Source: Paracoccaceae bacterium (lineage in GTDB: Bacteria; Pseudomonadota; Alphaproteobacteria; Rhodobacterales; Rhodobacteraceae). Taken from it: a stretch of 11,509 nt of DNA. Numbering within the stretch: position 1 is the first letter of the stretch; each line of letters starts with the position of its first letter. The notes beneath the pieces are model-generated. The model was given only the letters and a program-made list of their open reading frames with translations. It had not been told where the DNA came from and did not search any database. Location of the stretch: contig JALWQC010000445.1 in the NCBI GenBank assembly GCA_027080755.1, forward strand, positions 1-11,509, given 5' to 3'. Positions 1 to 6,350 of this stretch are shown one piece after another. The position numbers and the translations under genes were made by a program.

Positions 1-1217
1 GTATCGGCGCGCACCTCGCCATCGGGCTGCTGCGTGATGAACACGGTTGCCTCTGTCTGGCCGTAAAGCTGTTTCAGGTTGATCCCCAGCGAGCGGTAGA
101 ATTCGAAAATCTCGGGGCCGATCGCCTCGCCGGCGGTATAGCCGATGCGAATGCGCGACATGCCGAGGGTGTTTTTCAGCGGGCCGTATACCAGAATATT
201 GCCCAGCGCGTATTTCAGACGATCCATGCCGCCCACCGGCTTGCCGTCCAGCAAGGCGGGGCCAACCTTTTTCGCCACATCCATGAAATACTCGAACATG
301 CGCTGCTTCAGCTTGCTCGCATCCTTCATGCGGATCATGACCGAGGTCAGAAGCCCCTCGAAAAACCGCGGCGGGGCGAAGAAATAGGTCGGGCCGATCT
401 CGCGCAGGTCCGACTGCATCGTTTCCGCGCTTTCGGGGCAGGCAACGGAAAAACCGGTCCAGAAACATTGTCCGATAGAGAAAATGAAATCCCCGACCCA
501 GGCCATCGGCAGATAGGCCAGAACGGAATCGTTTTCATTCAGCCCGTCAAATTCCGAAGAGGATTTCGCCGCCGAGATCACATTCATATTCGACAGCACA
601 ACCCCCTTGGGTTTACCCGTGGTGCCGGATGTATACAGCATCACACAGGTGCTGTCGGCATTCAGCCGCTCCTGACGCTCGCGCATGATCGGTTCCAGCC
701 GGTTATGCCCGGCGCGGCCTTCTTTCTGCACGTCGGCAAAGGCATTCATATGGGTGTGGTCGTATTTGCGCAGGCCGCGTTTATCCACATAGATAATCTG
801 TTCCACACGCGGTGTTTCATCCGCAACTTCCAGCAGTTTATCGACCTGCTCCTGATCCTCGACCACGGCAAAACGGGCCTCGCAATGGGCCAGAACATAG
901 GCCATTTCTTCGGCCGAAGAGTCGTTATAAAGCGGCACCGGAACCGCGCCACAGCTTTGTGCGGCAATCATGGCCCAGTACAGATAGGGGCGGTTGCGCC
1001 CGATGATGGCAACGTGGTCGCCCTCTTCCAGACCCAGCGCGATCAGGCCCATGGCAAAGGCGTCGATCTCTTCCTTGGTTTCGGCCCAGGTCCAGCTTTG
1101 CCAGATGCCGTATTCCTTTTCCCGATAGGCGGGCTTGTCGGCAAATTTGACCGCATTGCGCGCCAACAGCTTCGGGAACGTGTTCAGCTCCGCTTCCAGA
1201 ACGAAATCCTTCGTCAC
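1..1217 (-). CDS. Long-chain acyl-CoA synthetase (AMP-binding), C-terminus cut by window edge
   Basis: This is an ATP-dependent acyl-CoA synthetase of the ANL superfamily, which activates a carboxylic acid through an acyl-AMP to its CoA thioester. The 405 visible residues contain the ATP-binding loop YTSGTTGKPKG (about residues 195-205), the acid/AMP motif YGQTEAT (385-391) and a FAD-D-like N-terminal domain (residues 1-190). About 240 C-terminal residues, including the hinge and the catalytic lysine region, would lie beyond position 1. I chose the GTG at 1215-1217 because it has a GGAGG eight bases upstream and the protein then opens MTKDFVLEAELNTFP, typical of the COG1022 long-chain group. 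Substrate chain length cannot be read from sequence. Relatives in Rhodobacteraceae often sit beside branched-chain amino-acid ABC transporter genes, but that neighbour is not visible. A TetR-like operator and leader hairpin upstream suggest ligand-dependent control. The family call is firm; the substrate is open. Confidence 0.9.
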   Translation of the reverse strand, partial: MTKDFVLEAELNTFPKLLARNAVKFADKPAYREKEYGIWQSWTWAETKEEIDAFAMGLIALGLEEGDHVAIIGRNRPYLYWAMIAAQSCGAVPVPLYNDSSAEEMAYVLAHCEARFAVVEDQEQVDKLLEVADETPRVEQIIYVDKRGLRKYDHTHMNAFADVQKEGRAGHNRLEPIMRERQERLNADSTCVMLYTSGTTGKPKGVVLSNMNVISAAKSSSEFDGLNENDSVLAYLPMAWVGDFIFSIGQCFWTGFSVACPESAETMQSDLREIGPTYFFAPPRFFEGLLTSVMIRMKDASKLKQRMFEYFMDVAKKVGPALLDGKPVGGMDRLKYALGNILVYGPLKNTLGMSRIRIGYTAGEAIGPEIFEFYRSLGINLKQLYGQTEATVFITQQPDGEVRAD

Positions 1218-1260
1218 TCCGGTATCCTCCCTTTGGGCATGTTCTGCCCTGCAAGCATCA

Positions 1261-1277
1261 TCCGGCCTGTGGCCGGC
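1261..1277 (-). other. Perfect 7-bp stem hairpin in leader of the acyl-CoA synthetase
   Basis: Arms TCCGGCC and GGCCGGA flank a 3-base loop. It lies between the putative promoter and the GTG start, about 45 bases before the coding region. No T-run follows on either strand, so it is not an intrinsic terminator. It could be an mRNA 5' stabilising hairpin or chance in GC-rich DNA. Confidence 0.4.
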
Positions 1278-1324
1278 AAATGAAAACGGTTCGATTCCGT
1301 TATTCTTTCGTCTAGACTAGCAAC

Positions 1325-1330
1325 ATTATG
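1325..1330 (-). promoter_or_regulatory. Possible -10 box for the acyl-CoA synthetase
   Basis: On the minus strand the hexamer reads CATAAT (5 of 6 to TATAAT). The best -35 partner, TTCAAT, is 19 bases upstream and overlaps the TetR-like palindrome. That layout would let a bound repressor block RNA polymerase. The -35 match is weak and the spacing long, so this is tentative. Confidence 0.3.
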
Positions 1331-1350
1331 TCACAGGTAAAGAAATAAAA

Positions 1351-1370
1351 TTGAACTAGCGTTCAGTTCG
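1351..1370. promoter_or_regulatory. TetR-like operator upstream of the acyl-CoA synthetase
   Basis: The plus strand holds TGAAC-N4-GTTCA (1352-1365), a perfect 5-bp-arm inverted repeat. A second, overlapping repeat GAACT-N7-AGTTC can be read on the same bases. Overlapping GAAC/GTTC half-sites are typical of TetR-family repressors, including those controlling fatty-acid and acyl-CoA genes in proteobacteria. It lies about 135 bases before the start codon, next to a candidate promoter. No regulator gene is in the window, so the binding protein is unknown. Confidence 0.5.
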
Positions 1371-1419
1371 TGCCGCAAAACCGGACTGCAAAAATGCAAG
1401 GCGCCGGGGAGGGGAATGC

Positions 1420-1449
1420 AAAAAACCCGCCCCGAAATATCGGAGCGGG
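1420..1449 (-). terminator. Rho-independent terminator after hsp20
   Basis: Reading the minus strand, a 10-bp GC-rich stem (CCCGCTCCGA / TCGGGGCGGG, with one U-G wobble) closes a four-base loop and is followed at once by six T residues. It begins 26 bases after the hsp20 stop codon. It should end the heat-shock transcript and insulate the acyl-CoA synthetase gene downstream. Confidence 0.9.
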
Positions 1450-1475
1450 CGAAAATTCAACCATACGGCGAATTA

Positions 1476-1931
1476 TCAGGAGTCGAGCTTACCTTCGATC
1501 TGCTTACGGCCGGAAATCTCGATCTTGCGGGGCTTCAGGGCCTCGGGAACTTCGCGGACCAGATCGACATGCAGCAGGCCATTCTCGGTTGTCGCCCCGG
1601 TGGCGCGAACATGGTCGGCCAGCTGGAAGCGTTTCTCGAAGGCCCGCGTGGCAATGCCGCGGTGCAGATAGTTTCTGTCCTTGTCTTCATCTTCGGTCTT
1701 CTTGCCCGAGATAATCAACTGCCCGTCGCGGCTTTCGATGGACAGTTCGTCGTCGGAAAATCCGGCAACCGCGATGGTGATGCGATAGGCATCCTCGTCG
1801 GTTTTTTCGATGTTATACGGGGGGTAACCGTTCTGTGCCGTGTCGGAATTCATCACGTTGTCCATGATGGTTGCCAGACGGTCAAAGCCGACGGTGGAAC
1901 GGTAAAGCGGTTTCAAGTCATATGTGCGCAT
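1476..1931 (-). CDS. Small heat-shock protein, Hsp20/IbpA family
   Basis: A 151-residue ATP-independent holdase chaperone that binds unfolding cytoplasmic proteins and hands them to DnaK/ClpB. The alpha-crystallin domain spans about residues 36-140: it opens with YPPYNIEK (36-43), followed by the strand YRITIAVAGFSDDEL (49-63), the YLHRGIATRAFEKRF block (88-102) and the conserved ENGLLHVDL (116-124). These blocks are those of the IbpA type. The length is normal and the short C-terminal tail is charged. The ATG at 1929-1931 has an excellent AAAGGAGG seven bases upstream. The gene stands alone, with its own candidate heat-shock promoter 5' and an intrinsic terminator 3'. The family call is very secure; whether it is IbpA or a paralogue cannot be told here. 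Confidence 0.96.
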   Translation of the reverse strand: MRTYDLKPLYRSTVGFDRLATIMDNVMNSDTAQNGYPPYNIEKTDEDAYRITIAVAGFSDDELSIESRDGQLIISGKKTEDEDKDRNYLHRGIATRAFEKRFQLADHVRATGATTENGLLHVDLVREVPEALKPRKIEISGRKQIEGKLDS

Positions 1932-2024
1932 AAGGCATCCTCCTTTGAGCGATACAGATTGCGGGGCCTTCCACGATGGACAGACCCATATTCAGCCGGA
2001 CCCTTGCGGCATCCGGTGCTATAT

Positions 2025-2052
2025 ATCTAGGGGGCTTTATTACAGTTTCAAG
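2025..2052 (-). promoter_or_regulatory. Candidate heat-shock (RpoH, sigma-32) promoter of hsp20
   Basis: On the minus strand CTTGAAA (2052-2046) is followed, with a spacer of about 12-13 bases, by CCCCCTAGAT (2034-2025). These resemble the sigma-32 consensus CTTGAA / CCCCAT-T in sequence and spacing. The element lies about 95-120 bases before the hsp20 start. Its -35 box overlaps the TGA stop of rmuC (2048-2050). The function of the downstream gene supports the reading; the match to the -10 element is good but not perfect. Confidence 0.6.
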
Positions 2053-3478
2053 AGGGGGAACTATCGTCCATGTCGGGAATTTCGGCCGTGTTTTCCTCGT
2101 AATCCACGGCCAGCTGTTTTGCTGCCCGCGCGCCGAGGGTTTTCAAGGTTTGAGCCTGCGAAACAAGATTCCCCCGCCCCTGGGTCAGCTTGCCCATTGC
2201 CGCGCTGTGGCTGGCCTGTGCGCGTTCCAGTTGCGTGCCGATCTTGCCCATATCCTCGACAAAACCATGAAACTTGTCATACAGCAAGCCAGCCCGCTTC
2301 GCAATTTCCAGCGCGTTTTTGTTGCGCTTTTCCACCGACCACAGGTTTTCAACCGTTTTCAGCGCCAGCATCAGGTTTGTCGGCGAGGCAATCAGGATAT
2401 TCTTTTCCGTCGCATAAAGCGCCAGATCGGGGTTCGCGCGAACGGCCTCGGAAAAGGCGCTTTCGATGGGCATGAACATGATGACATATTCCACCGCCCC
2501 GTCGTCCAGCTGATGGTATTTCTTGGCCGCCAGTTCGTCGATATGGGCCTTTACGGATTTCACATGCGCCTGCATCGCGGTTTGCGCCGCCATCTCGTTT
2601 TCCGCATTGACCGCCCGTTCGTAAGCGACAAGCGAGACTTTGGAGTCGATCACCAGCTTGCGCCCGCCGGGCAGGTTTACGATGACATCGGGACGCAGAT
2701 TCGCGCCGTCCTCGTTCCGGTAATGGGCCTGTGTTTCGTATTCCTCGCCCTCGCGCAGCCCGCTGCGATCCAGAATAGAGGCCAGAATCATTTCCCCCCA
2801 GGCCCCCTGTTTCTGGCTGTCGCCCTTCAACGCCTTGGTCAGATTGTGGGCCTCTTCGGAAACCTGCATGCTTTTGCGCGTCAGATTAAGAATCTCGGCC
2901 TTGAGCGCGGCACGATCCTTGCCCGCAGCCTCGTGCACGCCGCGCAATTCGGTTTCAAAGCGGCCGATATGTTCCTTGAGCGGCTGCAAAACCTGCTGCA
3001 AACGTGCCGCATTGGTTTTTTCGAAATCCTCGCCGTGAGTGCGCAAAACCTGCGCGGCAAGGGTTTTGAATTCGGCTTTCAGGGCCTCGCCATTGGCCTG
3101 CAGCAACGCCTCTTTTTCCGCACTGGCCTGTTTCTGCTGGCGCAGGGTTTCGTTCAGGCGCGCGATCTCGGCCGTTCGGGCGCTCAGGGCCTCGCGGGCG
3201 GCGGCCAGTTCCCGCGCGGTCTGTTCGTGACGCGGGGCCAGAGCCTCGAAAGCCGCCAGATCGGCACGCAAATCGCTGCGTTCCTGCGTGAGCAGCGTCA
3301 GCTCCTCGGACAGAGACCTGTTGCGGCTTTCAACCTCGGCCAGTGCGGCTTGTGCCTCTGCAAGACGGGCGGCACGACGCCAGACAAACAGCAGAAACGA
3401 CAGCAGCGCAAACCCCGCCAGCGCATATAAAATCCATTCCGGCGTGGTCGCAATATCGGTGCGTATCTGGTCAATCAT
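2048..3478 (-). CDS. rmuC: DNA recombination protein RmuC
   Basis: RmuC family protein of 476 residues, a membrane-tethered coiled-coil protein with a predicted PD-(D/E)XK-type nuclease core. In E. coli the family was linked to limiting inversions at short inverted repeats; its exact biochemical activity remains unclear. An N-terminal membrane helix lies at about residues 15-33 (WILYALAGFALLSFLLFVW). A long Ala/Glu/Arg-rich coiled coil follows to about residue 150. The RmuC domain then runs to about 450 and includes QGAWGEMIL (224-232) and the nuclease-like RPDVIV...VIDSK (262-280). The ATG at 3476-3478 has AGGA eight bases upstream. A GTG at 3497-3499, overlapping the yigZ stop, would add seven residues (MNNRKSP) and also has a fair ribosome site, so the start is uncertain. 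Co-transcription with yigZ is very likely. I see no intrinsic terminator after it, so some read-through into hsp20 is possible. Confidence 0.93.
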   Translation of the reverse strand: MIDQIRTDIATTPEWILYALAGFALLSFLLFVWRRAARLAEAQAALAEVESRNRSLSEELTLLTQERSDLRADLAAFEALAPRHEQTARELAAAREALSARTAEIARLNETLRQQKQASAEKEALLQANGEALKAEFKTLAAQVLRTHGEDFEKTNAARLQQVLQPLKEHIGRFETELRGVHEAAGKDRAALKAEILNLTRKSMQVSEEAHNLTKALKGDSQKQGAWGEMILASILDRSGLREGEEYETQAHYRNEDGANLRPDVIVNLPGGRKLVIDSKVSLVAYERAVNAENEMAAQTAMQAHVKSVKAHIDELAAKKYHQLDDGAVEYVIMFMPIESAFSEAVRANPDLALYATEKNILIASPTNLMLALKTVENLWSVEKRNKNALEIAKRAGLLYDKFHGFVEDMGKIGTQLERAQASHSAAMGKLTQGRGNLVSQAQTLKTLGARAAKQLAVDYEENTAEIPDMDDSSPS

Positions 3479-3495
3479 CGGACTTTTCCTGTTGT

Positions 3496-3873
3496 TCACT
3501 CCGATCCTAACGCATCGAACAAATGCTGAACAGAGGTTTTCACATGTTTGAACCGGTCACTCCCCAGATGGGTGCCGCCATACCAACGGGTGACGACGAT
3601 AATCGCGTCCTCCAGCCCCTGCCGCTGCATCATTTGCAGGATGATCATGCCGGCCCCGCTCTCGCCATCGTCGTTCTTGATTTCCATCCCGTCGGACAGG
3701 CGCGCGGCCCATGTGTTGTGGGTGGCTTTGGCGTATTTTTTCGCCCGCTTCAGATCTTTGAGAAAGGCTTTGATATCCGCCCTGCTGCCCACACGCCCGC
3801 CGCTCACCGCATATTTCGAGCCGCGATCGGAGACCGTATCGGGAATCTGCAGAAATTTCGGCAGCTGGGGCAT
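3496..3873 (-). CDS. Short YigZ/IMPACT-family protein
   Basis: A 125-residue protein of the YigZ/IMPACT N-terminal (UPF0029) family. Family motifs are visible: ATHNTWAAR (50-58), NDDGESGAGMIILQMM (67-82) and VVTRWYGGTHLGSDR (93-107), corresponding to the conserved DDGEPSGTAG and RYFGG-LG blocks. E. coli YigZ is about 200 residues and has a second C-terminal domain (DUF1949); that half is absent here and no remnant follows, because the next gene begins at the stop codon. The molecular function is not settled; eukaryotic IMPACT inhibits GCN2, and roles in translation or nucleic-acid binding have been suggested for bacterial members. The ATG at 3871-3873 has only a weak purine-rich site upstream. 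A perfect 18-bp palindrome and a candidate promoter lie before it. Confidence 0.88.
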   Translation of the reverse strand: MPQLPKFLQIPDTVSDRGSKYAVSGGRVGSRADIKAFLKDLKRAKKYAKATHNTWAARLSDGMEIKNDDGESGAGMIILQMMQRQGLEDAIIVVTRWYGGTHLGSDRFKHVKTSVQHLFDALGSE

Positions 3874-3901
3874 AACGCGATTATTCCATAGGTTTCAGGT
3901 G

Positions 3902-3930
3902 ATTACACATGTTTCACCCTGTCTACTAAC
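3902..3930 (-). promoter_or_regulatory. Tentative yigZ-rmuC promoter overlapping the palindrome
   Basis: On the minus strand TGTAAT (3907-3902, 5 of 6 to the -10 consensus) has GTTAGT (3930-3925) exactly 17 bases upstream. The -35 match is poor, but it lies inside the palindrome, an arrangement expected for a repressible promoter. It would place the transcript start about 20-25 bases before the yigZ ATG. This is inference from spacing only. Confidence 0.35.
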
Positions 3931-3941
3931 ATATGTTAGTA
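3924..3941. promoter_or_regulatory. Perfect 18-bp palindrome upstream of yigZ, likely operator
   Basis: The sequence TACTAACATATGTTAGTA is its own reverse complement with no spacer. It lies in the 105-base gap between the end of glcF and the start of yigZ, in a distinctly AT-rich patch. Symmetry, size and position match operators of homodimeric regulators such as the TetR or MarR families. No T-run follows, so it is not a terminator. The regulator is not identified. Confidence 0.6.
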
Positions 3942-3978
3942 AACACCGATAGCGGCAAAGCCCCCGCCGCGCAAACCG

Positions 3979-5259
3979 CTAGCCCAGCTTCGCCGGTTTC
4001 GGCCCGCCTGTGGCCCAGTCCAGCAGTTCCACCGTATGCACCACCGGCACGCCGGTGCCGGAACCGATCTGCATCATGCAACCGATATTGCCGGCGGCGA
4101 TGATGTCGGGTTGCAATTCCTCGAGCGTGTTCACCTTGCGCCGCTTCAGCTCGGCCGAGATTTCCGGCTGCATCAGGTTGTAGGTCCCCGCGGATCCACA
4201 ACACAAATGCGGATCGGCCGGTTCCAGCACTGTAAAACCGGCCCGGGCCAGCAGCTTTTTCGGCGCCAGTTTTATCTGCTGCCCGTGTTGCAGGGAACAG
4301 GCCGCATGATAGGCCACCTTGATATCGCGCGGCGGAGTGGCCGGAAGCTCCAGCTCCTCCAGTAGCTCGGAAATGTCGCGCGCCAGCCCTGCGACGGTCG
4401 CGGCCTCCTGCGCCAGCGGGTCATTGCGGAACATATGGCCATAATCCTTCACCGTCGTTCCACAGCCCGAGGTGTTGATGACAATCGCATCCAGCCCCTT
4501 GCCGTTGACCTCGGCCATCCAGGTGCGAATGTTGCGCGCGGCGGAATCGTGGCTATCCGCCGTCTTGCCCATATGATGCGTCACCGCCCCGCAGCAGCCC
4601 ATGCCCTCGGCGATCACGACCTCTACTCCCAGACGGGTTAGCAGGCGGATTGTGGCCTCGTTAATGTCGGTATCAAGCGCGGTTTGCGCACAGCCCGACA
4701 GCAGCGCCACCCGTTTGCGCCACTGCCCCTCGGCCGGAAAAGCCTGCGGCTTGTCCACGGGGCTGGGCGCGGGCAGGGTTTTGGGGGCAAAGGCCACCAT
4801 CGCCCGCAATTTTTCCGGCAGGGCAAAGCGAAAGGGCTTTGCCAGCCAGGCGCCGTAAATCGACAGGCGGAACAGTTTCGGGTTCGGCAGGATCTTTGCC
4901 AGAACCCCGCGCAAGGCCCGGTCAAACAGCGGGCGTTTATAGTTTTTCTCTATATATTCGCGGGCATAATCCACCAGATGCATGTAATGCACCCCCGAGG
5001 GGCAGGTGGACATGCAGGCAAGGCAGGACAGGCAGCGATCCACATGCTGCACGGTTTTCGCATCCGGCCTGCGCCCGCTTTCCAGCATATCCTTGATCAG
5101 ATAGATGCGCCCGCGCGGGCTGTCCAGTTCATCACCGAGGATCTGGTAGGTCGGGCAGGTCGCGGTGCAGAAACCGCAATGCACGCAGCTGCGCAGGATA
5201 TCGTTGGCCCGCCGGATACCGGGATCGGAAAGCTGTTCGGGGGTGAATTGCGTCTGCAT
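3979..5259 (-). CDS. glcF: Glycolate oxidase iron-sulfur subunit GlcF
   Basis: The electron-transfer subunit of membrane-associated glycolate oxidase (GlcDEF), which oxidises glycolate to glyoxylate and passes electrons to the respiratory chain. It is 426 residues long, a normal length. Two 4Fe-4S ferredoxin motifs are complete: CVHCGFCTATCP (25-36) and CLSCLACMSTCP (76-87). The C-terminal half carries two cysteine-rich (CCG) domains: SGC (189-190 region), GCCGAVTHH (221-229) and TSGCG (263-267) in the first, HAAC (318-321), CCGSAG (353-358) and GC (393-394) in the second. No key cysteine is missing. The ATG shares one base with the glcE stop (TGATG), so translation is coupled. It is the last gene of the glc operon. 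D-lactate dehydrogenase-type relatives exist, but the three-subunit set favours glycolate. Confidence 0.95.
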   Translation of the reverse strand: MQTQFTPEQLSDPGIRRANDILRSCVHCGFCTATCPTYQILGDELDSPRGRIYLIKDMLESGRRPDAKTVQHVDRCLSCLACMSTCPSGVHYMHLVDYAREYIEKNYKRPLFDRALRGVLAKILPNPKLFRLSIYGAWLAKPFRFALPEKLRAMVAFAPKTLPAPSPVDKPQAFPAEGQWRKRVALLSGCAQTALDTDINEATIRLLTRLGVEVVIAEGMGCCGAVTHHMGKTADSHDSAARNIRTWMAEVNGKGLDAIVINTSGCGTTVKDYGHMFRNDPLAQEAATVAGLARDISELLEELELPATPPRDIKVAYHAACSLQHGQQIKLAPKKLLARAGFTVLEPADPHLCCGSAGTYNLMQPEISAELKRRKVNTLEELQPDIIAAGNIGCMMQIGSGTGVPVVHTVELLDWATGGPKPAKLG

Positions 5260-6350
5260 CAGGCCATCATCCCTGTATTCAGGATCCCGCGCGGGTCGAA
5301 TTTTGCCCGCAGGCCGGCGCTCAGGCGGGCAATCGCGGGGGGCTCCGGCTGGAACACCGGCACGGCGGATTTCGTTGCGTCCGAGGCCCGGATCAGCGTG
5401 CCGTGCCCCGCAAACCCCGACAGGGCCGGGCGCAAATCCCTGCCCTCGCCCGCCAGCGCCCAGACCAACCCGCCGGCCCAGTCATAAAGGATATCGCTCG
5501 CCCCAAGCGCACGCAAAGCCGCCCCCAGCTTCGGCCCGTCCGAAGGTTTGACCGAAAACCGCCAGACATCCCCCGTCCGGCCGACAAAAGGCCGCACATC
5601 GCGGATTGTGGTCCAGTCGAAATCGACCACCGTCCCGCCCAGCAGCGACGCCAAAGCCCCCGCACGGTATTTGACGGAGCCTTCCAGCCCCTCCACCCGC
5701 ACCAGAGTCTGGCCGGTGGCAGGAATATGCGCAGCGGCATTAACGTCGAATGGGGAGCCAAGCGCACGGGCCAGCATCGCAATCGCCGCGCTGTCCTCCA
5801 ACCCTTCGACCAACACGCTGGCGCCGGCCTCGGGGATGGGCTGCAGCTTGAAACTGACCTCGCTCAACACGCCAAGGGTGCCGTGGCTCCCGGCCATCAG
5901 TTTCACCAGATCGTAACCGGTGACATTTTTCATCACCCGCCCGCCGTTCTTCAGGATATGCCCCTGCCCGTCCACAAGCCGCACGCCAATCAGGCTGTCA
6001 CGACAGGCGCCCGCCTGAATGCGGCGCGGGCCGGCGGCGTTGGTGGCCACGACTCCGCCAATCGTCGGTTCACCGCTGGTGCCCTGCAGGGGGCGCAAGT
6101 CAACCGGTTCGAACGGCAAACGCTGGTTTTCGGCGGCCAGCGCGGACTCTACCTCCTGCAAAGGGGTGCCGGCGCGCACCACCAGCGTCAGCGCGCCGGG
6201 CTCATACAACGTAATGCCCGACAACCCGCCGGTATAAAGCGGCGCGCCCCCTCTGTGCCCGATTTTGCGCGTGCCGCCCCCGACAATCGCCAAGGGGCCG
6301 GACGCATCGGCAATCGCTGCCGACAGTTCTTTTTCATCTACAGGTTTCAC
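5259..6350 (-). CDS. glcE: Glycolate oxidase FAD-binding subunit GlcE
   Basis: The second flavin-fold subunit of glycolate oxidase, 363 residues. FAD-binding (PCMH-type) features run through the first half: GGGTRKIG (24-31), the EPGALTLVVRAGTPL stretch (50-64), TIGGVVATNAAGPRR (96-110), GGRVMKNVTGYDL (136-148) and AGSHGTLGVLSEV (153-165). The C-terminal part ends with the family's DPRGILNTGMM-type motif. I chose the GTG at 6348-6350: it overlaps the glcD stop as GTGA, has GGAGG five bases upstream, and yields MKPVDEKELSAAI, which fits family N-termini. A longer reading to 6410 would only add residues overlapping the glcD coding sequence. GlcE is catalytically less understood than GlcD but is needed for activity in E. 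coli. Confidence 0.94.
   Translation of the reverse strand: MKPVDEKELSAAIADASGPLAIVGGGTRKIGHRGGAPLYTGGLSGITLYEPGALTLVVRAGTPLQEVESALAAENQRLPFEPVDLRPLQGTSGEPTIGGVVATNAAGPRRIQAGACRDSLIGVRLVDGQGHILKNGGRVMKNVTGYDLVKLMAGSHGTLGVLSEVSFKLQPIPEAGASVLVEGLEDSAAIAMLARALGSPFDVNAAAHIPATGQTLVRVEGLEGSVKYRAGALASLLGGTVVDFDWTTIRDVRPFVGRTGDVWRFSVKPSDGPKLGAALRALGASDILYDWAGGLVWALAGEGRDLRPALSGFAGHGTLIRASDATKSAVPVFQPEPPAIARLSAGLRAKFDPRGILNTGMMA

Noticed and set aside
1932..2016. ROSE-type RNA thermometer in the hsp20 leader
   Set aside because: A small hairpin (CCGGA / TCCGG, 1996-2016) exists, but I found no segment that would pair convincingly with the AGGAGG ribosome site.
1976..3430. 484-codon open frame on the plus strand opposite rmuC
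   Set aside because: It mirrors rmuC in GC-rich DNA, has no ribosome site or recognisable domain, and its composition (Arg, Gln, Phe, His rich) is that of an antisense shadow.
3952..3970. Possible terminator after glcF (GCGGC / GCCGC arms)
   Set aside because: The stem is only 5 bp with a 9-base loop and no T-run follows on the minus strand.
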